From positions 1 through 32,460 of the forward strand of contig JAILFT010000205.1 in the NCBI GenBank assembly GCA_024697425.1: DNA of 32,460 bases, in the 5' to 3' direction. Below, one piece after another: positions 14,828-22,659 of this stretch (its first letter is position 1; each line of letters opens with the position of its first letter). Position numbers and translations under genes: made by a program. The notes under the pieces were generated by a model. That model did not search any database, was not told the DNA's origin, and saw only the letters and a list, made by a program, of their open reading frames with translations. Origin of the DNA: Butyrivibrio sp. (GTDB lineage: Bacteria > Bacillota > Clostridia > Lachnospirales > Lachnospiraceae).

Positions 14828-16915
14828 ATGGTAAAAACTTATTCAATGGAACTTGCCGGACGTACTCTTAAGATTGAGATCGGTAAGGTAGGAAAACAGG
14901 CAAACGGCTGCGCATTCATGCAGTATGGAGACACAACCGTACTTTGCACAGCTACAGCTTCAGCTAAGCCCAGAGACGGAATTGATTTCTTCCCGCTTTC
15001 AGTTGAGTACAGCGAGAAGTTCTACGCAGCAGGAAAATTCCCCGGCGGATACAACAAGAGAGAGGGTAAGCCTTCTGAGAATGCTATCCTCACCAGCCGT
15101 GTTATCGATCGTCCTATGAGACCTCTTTTCCCTAAGGACTATCGTAACGATGTAACAATCGAGACTATGGTAATGGCAGTAGATCCCCAGTGCAGACCTG
15201 AGCTTGTAGCTATGCTCGGCGCATCTGTATCTGTATCTATTTCAGATATCCCCTTCGATGGCCCCTGCGCTATGACACAGATCGGTATGATCGATGGAGA
15301 GCTTATTGTTAACCCTACTCAGGAGCAGTGGAATGCCGGTGATCTGAAGCTTACTGTTGCATCCGTAGGTCAGAAGGTTATCATGATCGAGGCCGGTGCC
15401 AACGAGGTTCCTGAAGAGAAGATGGAGGAAGCTATCTACAAGGCTCATGAAGTAAACCTTCAGGTTATCGAATTCTTCAAGGGTATCGTTGATGAGGTTG
15501 GAAAGCCCAAGCATGAGTACACAAGCTGTGCCGTTCCCGAGGAACTCTTTGCAGCAATCAAAGAGGTTGTTCCCCCTGAGGAGATGGAGACAGCTGTATT
15601 TACAGACGACAAGCAGACAAGAGAGGGCAACATCGCTGAGATCACAGACAGACTCACAGAGAAGTTTGCTGATAACGAGGAGTGGCTTGCTATTCTTGGT
15701 GAGGCTATCTACCAGTATGAGAAGAAGACCGTTCGTAAGATGATCCTCAAGGACCACAAGAGACCTGACGGTCGTGAAATCAAGCAGATCAGACCTCTTT
15801 CAGCTGAGATCGATCTTATCCCCAGAGTACACGGAAGTGCTATGTTTACTCGTGGACAGACACAGATCTGTGACGTTGTAACTCTTGCACCTCTTTCGGA
15901 GGCTCAGAAGGTTGAAGGTCTTGATGCTTTTGCTTCTGACAAGAGATATGTACATCAGTACAATTTCCCTGCTTACTCAGTAGGTGAGACTAAGGTTTCA
16001 AGAGGACCCGGACGTAGAGAGATCGGACACGGAGCTCTTGCAGAGAGAGCACTTCTTCCTGTTCTTCCCAGCGTTGAGGAGTTCCCTTATGCAATCCGTG
16101 CTGTATCAGAGACCTTTGAGTCAAACGGATCAACATCAATGGCTTCAACCTGTGCATCCTGCATGTCACTTATGGCTGCCGGTGTTCCCATCAAGAAGAT
16201 GGTTGCAGGTATTTCCTGCGGTCTTGTAACAGGCGACACAGATGATGATTTCGTAGTACTTACAGATATCCAGGGTCTTGAGGACTTCTTCGGAGACATG
16301 GACTTCAAGGTAACAGGAACCAAAGATGGTATCACAGCTATCCAGATGGATATCAAGATCCACGGTCTTACAAAAGAGATCGTTGAGACAGCCATCGCAC
16401 AGTGCCGTGAGGCAAGATTCTTCATCATGGATGAGTGCATGAGCAAGGCTATTGCAGAGCCTCGTAAGGAAGTTTCCAAGTATGCTCCCAAGATCGTATC
16501 TATCCAGATCGATCCTGAGAAGATCGGTGATGTTGTCGGACAGAGAGGAAAGACCATCAACGAGATCATTGCAAGAACCGGCGTTAAGATTGATATCACT
16601 GATGACGGTAAGGTTTCAGTTTGCGGTGAGGATCAGGATATGATCAACAAGGCCGTAGATATGGTTAAGACCATCGTTACAGACTTTGAGAAAGGCCAGA
16701 TTTTCACAGGTAAGGTTGTGAGCATCAAGGAGTTCGGCGCATTTGTTGAGTTTGCTCCCGGCAAGGAAGGAATGGTACACATCAGCAAGATCTCCAAGGA
16801 GAGAATCGACCACGTTGAGGATGTACTTACCCTTGGCGACACTGTTAAGGTTGTATGCCTTGGCAAGGATAAGATGGGCAGAATCAGCTTCTCCATCAAG
16901 GACTGCGCTCAGTAA
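14828..16915 (+). CDS. pnp: Polyribonucleotide nucleotidyltransferase (PNPase)
   Basis: PNPase (695 residues, normal length) is the phosphorolytic 3'-5' exoribonuclease of RNA decay. It has two RNase PH domains separated by an all-helical domain. The second RNase PH domain carries YNFPAYSVGE and RGPGRREIGHGALAER, and the catalytic acidic segment GDMDFKVTGT is at about residues 489-498. A KH domain follows (IGDVVGQRGKTINEII), then an S1 domain (GKVVSIKEFGAFVEFAPGKEGMVHIS) to the end. Codon use is strongly biased, as in rpsO and infB. The gene is followed by a very large palindromic terminator region. Confidence 0.98.
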   Translation: MVKTYSMELAGRTLKIEIGKVGKQANGCAFMQYGDTTVLCTATASAKPRDGIDFFPLSVEYSEKFYAAGKFPGGYNKREGKPSENAILTSRVIDRPMRPLFPKDYRNDVTIETMVMAVDPQCRPELVAMLGASVSVSISDIPFDGPCAMTQIGMIDGELIVNPTQEQWNAGDLKLTVASVGQKVIMIEAGANEVPEEKMEEAIYKAHEVNLQVIEFFKGIVDEVGKPKHEYTSCAVPEELFAAIKEVVPPEEMETAVFTDDKQTREGNIAEITDRLTEKFADNEEWLAILGEAIYQYEKKTVRKMILKDHKRPDGREIKQIRPLSAEIDLIPRVHGSAMFTRGQTQICDVVTLAPLSEAQKVEGLDAFASDKRYVHQYNFPAYSVGETKVSRGPGRREIGHGALAERALLPVLPSVEEFPYAIRAVSETFESNGSTSMASTCASCMSLMAAGVPIKKMVAGISCGLVTGDTDDDFVVLTDIQGLEDFFGDMDFKVTGTKDGITAIQMDIKIHGLTKEIVETAIAQCREARFFIMDECMSKAIAEPRKEVSKYAPKIVSIQIDPEKIGDVVGQRGKTINEIIARTGVKIDITDDGKVSVCGEDQDMINKAVDMVKTIVTDFEKGQIFTGKVVSIKEFGAFVEFAPGKEGMVHISKISKERIDHVEDVLTLGDTVKVVCLGKDKMGRISFSIKDCAQ

Positions 16916-16936
16916 TTTACGGTGTTGATTAAATAC

Positions 16937-17086
16937 GGGCTGTGGAATAATATGTTTACCTTCTTGGGACGCTCTCGCTCCTTTCGCCTGGCAGCGGTAC
17001 TAAGCACCTGAACTACAGGTGCTAAGTACCGGCCGTCTCAAAGGCCCTGCGAGAGGCAAACATATTTATTCGCAGCCCTTGTTTTT
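16937..17086 (+). terminator. Large nested palindrome and terminator after pnp
   Basis: The outer arms 16937-16960 and 17055-17078 are nearly complementary over 24 bases (GGGCTG...ATGTTT.CC), and the right arm runs into TTGTTTTTG (17079-17087). This is an intrinsic-terminator layout. Between them lie CTCTCGC/GCGAGAG (16972-16978 with 17049-17055), CCTTT/AAAGG (16980-16984 with 17040-17044) and a 15-bp hairpin with one mismatch (16996-17010 with 17016-17030, loop AACTA). The whole would fold as a rod of about 140 bases. The inner part (16961-17054) looks like a repeat inserted into an existing terminator loop. Confidence 0.7.
16972..17055. repeat. Palindromic element, probable dispersed repeat
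   Basis: A self-complementary 84-base segment, bounded by CTCTCGC and GCGAGAG, with the 15-bp core GGTACTAAGCACCTG / CAGGTGCTAAGTACC around AACTA. It contains no reading frame of note. Its size and symmetry are like REP/BIME or miniature elements spread in intergenic regions, but there is only one copy in this window, so the repeat status is inferred. The rest of the intergenic stretch (17088-17193) holds no gene, and I see no convincing promoter there; a GGAT-type ribosome binding site precedes prfC. Confidence 0.45.
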
Positions 17087-17193
17087 GATAAAAAGTGAAA
17101 TACACAGAGGACACAACACAATGGTTAACAGGAAGCATTAAGTTCTGAATTGCAATAGGAAACAGTATGTGATTCAGAAAGGATTAGATAGAA

Positions 17194-18798
17194 ATGGGAA
17201 ATACAAAAGAAATAATAGCAGAAATTAATAAGAGACGTACCTTTGCCATCATCTCTCACCCCGATGCAGGTAAGACTACCCTTACAGAGAAATTTCTTTT
17301 GTACGGCGGTGCTATTAATATGGCAGGTTCCGTAAAGGGTAAGGCCACTGCAAGACATGCGGTTTCCGACTGGATGGAGATTGAGAAGCAGAGAGGTATT
17401 TCAGTTACATCTTCAGTTCTGCAGTTCAACTTTGAGGGATGCTGCATCAATATTCTGGATACTCCCGGACACCAGGATTTCTCGGAGGATACCTACAGAA
17501 CACTTATGGCTGCTGATTCAGCTGTCATGGTAATTGATGCAAGTAAGGGTGTTGAGGCACAGACCAGAAAGCTTTTCAAAGTCTGCGCCATGAGCCATAT
17601 TCCGATCTTTACCTTTATCAATAAGCTGGACAGAGATGCTATGGATACTTTCGATCTTCTTGATGATATCGAGAACAACCTCGGCATTGCCACCTGTCCT
17701 ATGAACTGGCCCATTGGTTCCGGCAAGAATTTCAAGGGAATCTATGACAGAAGAGAAGGCCATATCGTTACTTTCTCAGAGACTCAGAAGGGAACCAAAG
17801 AGGGAAAAGAGACATTTATAGGCCTGGACGATAAGGCAGCAATTGATGCGCAGATCGGACAGGATGCTTTCGATAAACTCACAAGTGAGATTGAGCTTCT
17901 TGACGGAGCAGGAGCAGAATATGATCTTGAGAAGGTAAGGGCAGGAGAACTTACTCCCGTGTTCTTTGGATCGGCACTTCAGAACTTCGGTGTTGAGCTG
18001 TTCCTTCATCACTTCCTCAAGATGGCCACTCCTCCCACAGGAAGAACTTCATCTGACGGAACAAGGATCGATCCCCTTGAGAGCGATTTTACCGCCTTTG
18101 TATTCAAGATTCAGGCAAACATGAACAAGGCCCACAGAGACAGGGTTGCCTTCATGAGGATCTGCTCAGGCAGATATGACGCCGACAAGGAAGTCAAGCA
18201 CGTGCAGAGCGGCAAGGTAATGCGTCTTTCGCAGCCTCAGCAGCTTATGGCCGATGAACGTAAGATTTTAAGTGAAGCCTATGCCGGAGATATCATGGGC
18301 GTATTTGATCCCGGAATATTCTCTATCGGAGATACCGTATGCATGCCCAAGGATAACGTTGTTTACGAGGGTATCCCTACTTTCGCTCCCGAGCATTTTG
18401 CAAGGGTAAGACAGGTCGATACCATGAAGCGTAAGCAGTTTGTAAAGGGTATCACGCAGATCGCGCAGGAAGGTGCTATTCAGATTTTCCAGGAGTACAA
18501 TACCGGACTTGAGGAAATCATCGTAGGCGTAGTTGGTGTCTTGCAGTTTGACGTTCTTAAGTTTAGACTTGAAAGTGAGTATAATGTAGATATCATCCTT
18601 GAGAGCCTTCCCTATGAGTACATAAGATGGGTGGACAATGAGGATGTAGATATGTCTTCACTGGTGGGAACATCAGACATGAAGAAGATCAAGGATATGC
18701 ACGACAGGCCACTGCTTCTTTTCATAAATGAATGGAGCGTTGGCATGACCATGGAGAGAAACAAAGGACTGGTTCTTTCGGAGTTCAAGAAGAACTGA
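17194..18798 (+). CDS. prfC: Peptide chain release factor 3 (RF3)
   Basis: RF3 (534 residues) is the GTPase that recycles RF1/RF2 from the ribosome. The G1 motif SHPDAGKT is at residues 21-28, G3 is DTPGHQDF, and G4 is NKLDRDAMD, which is specific to RF3 rather than EF-G. The C-terminal part has VGVLQFDVLKFRLESEYNVD. The start is ATG 17194 with AAAGGAT (17177-17183) upstream. It stands apart from the two conserved operons, between the pnp terminator and a lipoprotein gene. Confidence 0.97.
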   Translation: MGNTKEIIAEINKRRTFAIISHPDAGKTTLTEKFLLYGGAINMAGSVKGKATARHAVSDWMEIEKQRGISVTSSVLQFNFEGCCINILDTPGHQDFSEDTYRTLMAADSAVMVIDASKGVEAQTRKLFKVCAMSHIPIFTFINKLDRDAMDTFDLLDDIENNLGIATCPMNWPIGSGKNFKGIYDRREGHIVTFSETQKGTKEGKETFIGLDDKAAIDAQIGQDAFDKLTSEIELLDGAGAEYDLEKVRAGELTPVFFGSALQNFGVELFLHHFLKMATPPTGRTSSDGTRIDPLESDFTAFVFKIQANMNKAHRDRVAFMRICSGRYDADKEVKHVQSGKVMRLSQPQQLMADERKILSEAYAGDIMGVFDPGIFSIGDTVCMPKDNVVYEGIPTFAPEHFARVRQVDTMKRKQFVKGITQIAQEGAIQIFQEYNTGLEEIIVGVVGVLQFDVLKFRLESEYNVDIILESLPYEYIRWVDNEDVDMSSLVGTSDMKKIKDMHDRPLLLFINEWSVGMTMERNKGLVLSEFKKN

Positions 18799-18841
18799 TC
18801 TTTTATGGGGACCCTTACCGGGTATGAAAAAGGATTTTTAC

Positions 18842-20254
18842 ATGGGAAAAAAGATTTGGAGAATGATCGGCACATGGGCTGCCAGAGTCCTTATAGCGGC
18901 AATACTGGCTATTTCCTTGCCGGGATGCGGATATTCAGGAATAGATGACTATCTGGATGCTCTGGGAATATCTGTACCGGAGGATTATCCGGATAACCCC
19001 GTTTATCCCAATGAGGAATTAAGCCTGGATCCGGCCTTTATCATCACGGACGATGCTTCGGTTTCTTATAATACCACGGAACTGGAGACAGTGGAGGATA
19101 TAACTTCGGATTATTCCGTTGAGGGACTGTCCATAGAAACTGTTGAGGAAACCGGAGCTGACAAGGAAGATACCCAGAAAAGAGAAGATGTCGGTATCAC
19201 CGATGAGAGCATTGAGACCATCAAGAAACAGCAGGAGGGGCTCTATGCTTTTGAACGTCTGACTCCCTCCGGGAAGACTCTTTATGCCGAGATCCTTCAG
19301 ATTCTGGAAAGTGAAGGTAAGGATGTTGTAGTGTCAACTACCAGCGATGAGGCCATTGAGCAGGTGTTTGACTATGTGCTCATGGATCATCCGGAGATTT
19401 TCTATGTGGATGGTTACAGTTACACCAACTATACACTGGGGGATACCATAACTAAGATCACATTTTCCGGAAATTATCTTTACGGCCTTGATGAAGTAAA
19501 GAGCAGACAGACAAGGATCAATGAATACGTCAACAAATGTCTTGCCGGAGCGCCTTCTTCCGAGGACGATTATTACGCCATCAAGTATGTGTACGAGTAC
19601 ATCATAGACAATACCGATTATGATCTTAATGCCTCGGACAACCAGAATATATGCTCGGTGTTCCTAAACGGCAGAAGTGTCTGCAACGGATACGCCAAGG
19701 CTGCTCAGTATATTTTGAATAAGCTCGGTATCGAGTGTACTCTGGTTACAGGAACCGTAGATACAAACAATTCAAGAGGTGTTCGCCATGCATGGAATCT
19801 TGTACAGTGCAACAATGCCTTTTATTACATGGATGTAACCTGGGGGGATTCTTCTTTCCAGACTGCGTCCGGTGAAACTGCGGATGCTTCCAAGCTTCCC
19901 AGGATCAACTATGCTTATCTGAATGTTACAAGCTCTGATATAGCAGTCAATCACAAAGTGTCCAATCTGATATCAATGCCTGAATGCAACAGCATTGCTG
20001 ACAATTACTATGTCAGGGAAGGAGAGTATTTTACCTCGTCTGAGCTGGCGCTGGTAGCAGATCTTTTTAACCGCAGATACAATGACGGAAGCGATAACGT
20101 AACCATTAAGTGCGCTACGAAGCAGATCTATGACAGCCTGTTTGAGGAGCTCATAACCGGAAGAAAGGTATTTGACTATATTCAGGGAGATGATAAATCT
20201 CAGGTTTCCTACACCACCTTTGAGGAGTACGGGACCATCATATTCTGGCTTTAA
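18842..20254 (+). CDS. Lipoprotein with transglutaminase-like cysteine protease domain
   Basis: A 470-residue exported protein. The basic N-terminus and hydrophobic stretch end in LPGC (lipidated Cys29), followed by an acidic, Thr/Glu-rich linker (about 40-125). The C-terminal half carries a transglutaminase-like fold with a complete catalytic triad: Cys281 in SVCNGYAKA, His316 in GVRHAWN and Asp331 in YMDVTWGD. Related proteins act as extracellular peptidases or in cell-wall and peptide cross-link chemistry; the substrate here is unknown. I prefer ATG 18842 (AGGA at 18831-18834, 7 bases away) over the in-frame ATG 18824, which would add MKKDFY and has no clear ribosome binding site. The gene follows prfC after 43 bases and may be transcribed with it. 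Confidence 0.85.
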   Translation: MGKKIWRMIGTWAARVLIAAILAISLPGCGYSGIDDYLDALGISVPEDYPDNPVYPNEELSLDPAFIITDDASVSYNTTELETVEDITSDYSVEGLSIETVEETGADKEDTQKREDVGITDESIETIKKQQEGLYAFERLTPSGKTLYAEILQILESEGKDVVVSTTSDEAIEQVFDYVLMDHPEIFYVDGYSYTNYTLGDTITKITFSGNYLYGLDEVKSRQTRINEYVNKCLAGAPSSEDDYYAIKYVYEYIIDNTDYDLNASDNQNICSVFLNGRSVCNGYAKAAQYILNKLGIECTLVTGTVDTNNSRGVRHAWNLVQCNNAFYYMDVTWGDSSFQTASGETADASKLPRINYAYLNVTSSDIAVNHKVSNLISMPECNSIADNYYVREGEYFTSSELALVADLFNRRYNDGSDNVTIKCATKQIYDSLFEELITGRKVFDYIQGDDKSQVSYTTFEEYGTIIFWL

Positions 20255-20385
20255 AGTCGCCGAATGAGTGCAAGCACTCGCCCGGCCCGCCTGTTTGTGG
20301 TATAACAGACGCGAGGGCGTCTGTTATCATTGGCAGTCGCCGAATGAGTGCAAGCACTCGCTCGGCTCGTAGCTTTGTGGTATAA
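20255..20385. repeat. Two 51-bp direct repeats, each with palindrome and promoter motif
   Basis: Segments 20255-20305 and 20335-20385 align at a period of 80 bases with 6 mismatches; the first 26 bases are identical. Each holds the palindrome GAGTGC-AA-GCACTC inside GCCG/CGGC flanks and ends with TTTGTGGTATAA. Copy 2 forms the presumed asp23 promoter; copy 1 has a TATAAC variant and runs into a hairpin. There is no reading frame across this 177-base gap. Confidence 0.85.
20302..20327 (+). terminator. Perfect 11-bp hairpin between the direct repeats
   Basis: ATAACAGACGC (20302-20312) and GCGTCTGTTAT (20317-20327) are perfectly complementary around the loop GAGG. It can terminate transcription from the transglutaminase gene, although the following bases (CATTGG) are not a T-run. 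The left arm overlaps the -10-like TATAAC of the first repeat, so a promoter there could not produce a normal transcript without the hairpin at its 5' end. Confidence 0.55.
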
Positions 20386-20386
20386 T
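20376..20386 (+). promoter_or_regulatory. Extended -10 promoter of the asp23-nusB operon
   Basis: TGTGG-TATAAT (20376-20386) is a perfect -10 with an extended TG element. The -35 position holds no consensus hexamer but overlaps the right arm of the GAGTGC/GCACTC palindrome (20346-20359). Transcription would start near 20393, giving a leader of about 40 bases. The same TGTGGTAT context occurs in the rimP promoter. Confidence 0.65.
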
Positions 20387-20431
20387 TATTTGGATATAGT
20401 TTTAAGAGTTAGAAATTGAGGTGCTTATATT

Positions 20432-20785
20432 ATGGGAAAAGAAGTTAAAGATGTTGGAACAGTAAAGATCGCCGATGATGTAGTGGCAAGGATTGCTGCG
20501 CTGGCTGCCCTTGAGGTGGACGGAGTTTCCGCTATGGCAGGCAATTATACCAGTGACAATCTTGAAAAGGTAAGCCGCAATAACCTCAAGAAGGGCGCCA
20601 AGGTAACGCTTGGAGACAACGAAGTCAAGGTTGATCTTGCTCTTATGATGGCTTACGGATTCAATATCCCTGCAACCTGCCAGCAGGCTCAGACCAGGGT
20701 TAAATCCACAATCGAGAGCATGACAGGACTCTCAGTTACCGATGTCAATGTAAGGATTGCCGGTATCACAATGCCAAAGGCATAA
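20432..20785 (+). CDS. Asp23/Gls24 family envelope stress response protein
   Basis: A 117-residue Asp23/Gls24 family protein. The start MGKEVKDVGTVKIADDVVARIAALAALEVDGVSAM is typical, as is the VDLALMMAYGFNIPATCQQAQTRVKSTIE segment; the end VNVRIAGITM matches the family. Members associate with the membrane and are linked to alkaline/envelope stress in staphylococci and enterococci; the exact function is unclear. It heads the operon, 15 bases before nusB, as in many Clostridia. The ribosome binding site is GAGGTG at about 20419. Confidence 0.93.
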   Translation: MGKEVKDVGTVKIADDVVARIAALAALEVDGVSAMAGNYTSDNLEKVSRNNLKKGAKVTLGDNEVKVDLALMMAYGFNIPATCQQAQTRVKSTIESMTGLSVTDVNVRIAGITMPKA

Positions 20786-20800
20786 AGGAACAAAGAATAT

Positions 20801-21205
20801 ATGATGAACAGATCAGAACTTAGAGAGCAGATCTTTGAGCTGCTCTTTCGTGTTGAATTCAACTCAATGGAAGAAATGTCAGAGCAGGCGGAACTGTTTA
20901 CCTCTGAAGAGGACAAAGAGCTGTCTGCCAAGGACGCAGAATATATCAAGACCAAATATGAAGCTATAGCTTCAAAACTCCCGGAGATCGATGAGGCCAT
21001 CAACAAGGAGACCACCGGCTGGGACACCGGCAGAATGGCCAAGGTTGACCTTACCATCATCAGACTTGCATTATACGAGATCAAGTTCGATGAATCGGTT
21101 CCCACAGGAGTTGCCATCAATGAGGCAGTGGAGCTTGCCAAGAAGTACGGACAGGACGGCTCACCTGCATTTGTAAACGGAGTGTTAGCTAAATTTGCGC
21201 AGTGA
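20801..21205 (+). CDS. nusB: Transcription antitermination factor NusB
   Basis: NusB (134 residues) binds boxA RNA with S10 for rRNA antitermination. The all-helical fold is recognisable from SELREQIFELLFRVEF near the start, LTIIRLALYEIKF and VAINEAVELAKKYGQDGSPAFVNGVLAKF at the end. Two adjacent ATG codons (20801, 20804) can serve; AAAGGA lies about 9-12 bases upstream. It overlaps xseA by 11 bases. With NusA in the first operon, the window carries two components of the rRNA antitermination complex. Confidence 0.95.
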   Translation: MMNRSELREQIFELLFRVEFNSMEEMSEQAELFTSEEDKELSAKDAEYIKTKYEAIASKLPEIDEAINKETTGWDTGRMAKVDLTIIRLALYEIKFDESVPTGVAINEAVELAKKYGQDGSPAFVNGVLAKFAQ

Positions 21206-22421
21206 ATATACAGTCACACAGGTTAATGCATACATCAGAAACATTTTTACTCAGGACTTCCTTCTTAAGTCGCTTACAGTCAAGGGGGAAGTGAGTAACT
21301 GTAAGTATCATTCCTCCGGGCATATATACTTTACCCTGAAGGATTCCGGTGGTGCCATTGCCTGTGTTATGTTTCGTTCAGACAGAGAGCGGGGCGGCCT
21401 TAAATTTCAGATGAAAGAAGGCCAGCAGGTTAAGATCACCGGCACCATAGACGTTTATGAAAGAGACGGCAAATATCAGCTCTATGCCAAAAAGATAGAG
21501 CAGGACGGCGAGGGTGCTCTTTACGAGAAGTTTGAGCAGCTCAAGAAGAAACTTTCCGATGCAGGGATGTTTTCAGAGTTCTACAAACAGCCAATACCCT
21601 CATACATAAAAACTCTCGGCGTAGTTACGGCTCCAACGGGAGCTGCGGTTCGTGACATTATCAATGTCGCCACCAGGAGAAATCCACATATTCAGATTAT
21701 TCTTTATCCTGCCATCGTTCAGGGTGATCAGGCCGCTGAGAGCATTGTAAGGGGAATCGAAACCCTTTCTCGCACCGAGGCTGATGTCATTATAGTGGGA
21801 CGTGGCGGAGGATCTATAGAGGACTTATGGGCTTTTAACGAAGAGATTGTGGCACAGGCCATCTTCGATTGTCCGGTTCCCATTATTTCAGCAGTAGGAC
21901 ATGAAACAGATACTACAATTGCGGACTTTGTTGCAGACAAGAGGGCAGCAACACCCTCCCAGGCTGCTGAGTTTGCTGTTTTTGAATACAGAAGATTCCT
22001 TCAGGATCTGCAGGACTATGCAGGCACCTTAAAGGCAGGCATGGACAGGAATATCGGCAGATACAAGCTGGAGGAAAAGAGATATACGGAGAGCTTAAGG
22101 CACTTGAGTCCCATGGGAAGGATAAGGGACAGACTCCTTCGTACAGACCAGTACAGGGAATTGTTGCAGAACCTGATGGACAGGAAGCTTTCCAAAGACA
22201 GGCACAGGCTTGAAATTTCCATAGAGAAGCTAAAGGGTCTCTCGCCGCTGGACAGACTTAAAGCGGGATACTCCTATGTGGCCGATGACAGCGGCAGAAA
22301 CATCAGGAGCATTGAAGGTGTAAGGGAAGGCGATGAGCTTACAGTTTATGTCAGTGACGGACAGATAAGGGCCAGTGTCACAGGTACCGTGTCTACAGAA
22401 TCTACAGATCCGGAGGATTAA
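21195..22421 (+). CDS. xseA: Exodeoxyribonuclease VII large subunit
   Basis: XseA (408 residues) with XseB forms exonuclease VII, which degrades single-stranded DNA from both ends. The N-terminal OB fold reads VTQVNAYIRNIF...VKGEVSNCKYHSSGHIYFTLKD. The catalytic domain has GVVTAPTGAAVRDIINV, GRGGGSIEDLWAFN and SAVGHETDTTIADFVADKRAATPSQAAE. Its C-terminus is a coiled coil. The only plausible start is TTG 21195 within the end of nusB (GGAG at 21179-21182, 12 bases away), giving MRSEYTVTQ as in relatives. The overlap suggests coupling to nusB translation. Confidence 0.94.
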   Translation: MRSEYTVTQVNAYIRNIFTQDFLLKSLTVKGEVSNCKYHSSGHIYFTLKDSGGAIACVMFRSDRERGGLKFQMKEGQQVKITGTIDVYERDGKYQLYAKKIEQDGEGALYEKFEQLKKKLSDAGMFSEFYKQPIPSYIKTLGVVTAPTGAAVRDIINVATRRNPHIQIILYPAIVQGDQAAESIVRGIETLSRTEADVIIVGRGGGSIEDLWAFNEEIVAQAIFDCPVPIISAVGHETDTTIADFVADKRAATPSQAAEFAVFEYRRFLQDLQDYAGTLKAGMDRNIGRYKLEEKRYTESLRHLSPMGRIRDRLLRTDQYRELLQNLMDRKLSKDRHRLEISIEKLKGLSPLDRLKAGYSYVADDSGRNIRSIEGVREGDELTVYVSDGQIRASVTGTVSTESTDPED

Positions 22422-22422
22422 A

Positions 22423-22659
22423 ATGGCTGAGAAAAAAACGGCTGCAAAGGCTGAAAAAAAAATGACAATAGAAGAAGCATTCAAAGAAATTGAGGAGAAG
22501 ATCACATCTCTTGAGGATGAGAATATTTCCCTTGAGGATTCCTTCAAGGAGTACCAGGAAGGCATGAAACTTGTTAAATTCTGCCATGATGCTATCAGCG
22601 AAGTGGAGAAGAAGGTTCAGAAAATTTCTGACGACGGCAGCCTGGAGGACTTTGATTAA
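22423..22659 (+). CDS. xseB: Exodeoxyribonuclease VII small subunit
   Basis: XseB (78 residues) is the small helical subunit of exonuclease VII. The hallmark region MTIEEAFKEIEEKITSLEDENISLEDSFKEYQEGMKLVKFC is complete (residues 14-54). ATG 22423 has GGAGG (22412-22416) 6 bases upstream. The frame is open for 16 codons further upstream, but that is the tail of xseA in another frame. It starts one base after the xseA stop. Confidence 0.94.
   Translation: MAEKKTAAKAEKKMTIEEAFKEIEEKITSLEDENISLEDSFKEYQEGMKLVKFCHDAISEVEKKVQKISDDGSLEDFD

Noticed and set aside
17121-17141. A 6-codon frame (MVNRKH) before prfC as a leader peptide
   Set aside because: It is too short to distinguish from chance and is not linked to any hairpin downstream.
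20346-20359. GAGTGC-AA-GCACTC resembling the CIRCE heat-shock operator
   Set aside because: CIRCE has GCACTC first, then a 9-base gap, then GAGTGC. Here the half-sites are in the opposite order with a 2-base gap, so HrcA binding is not supported.
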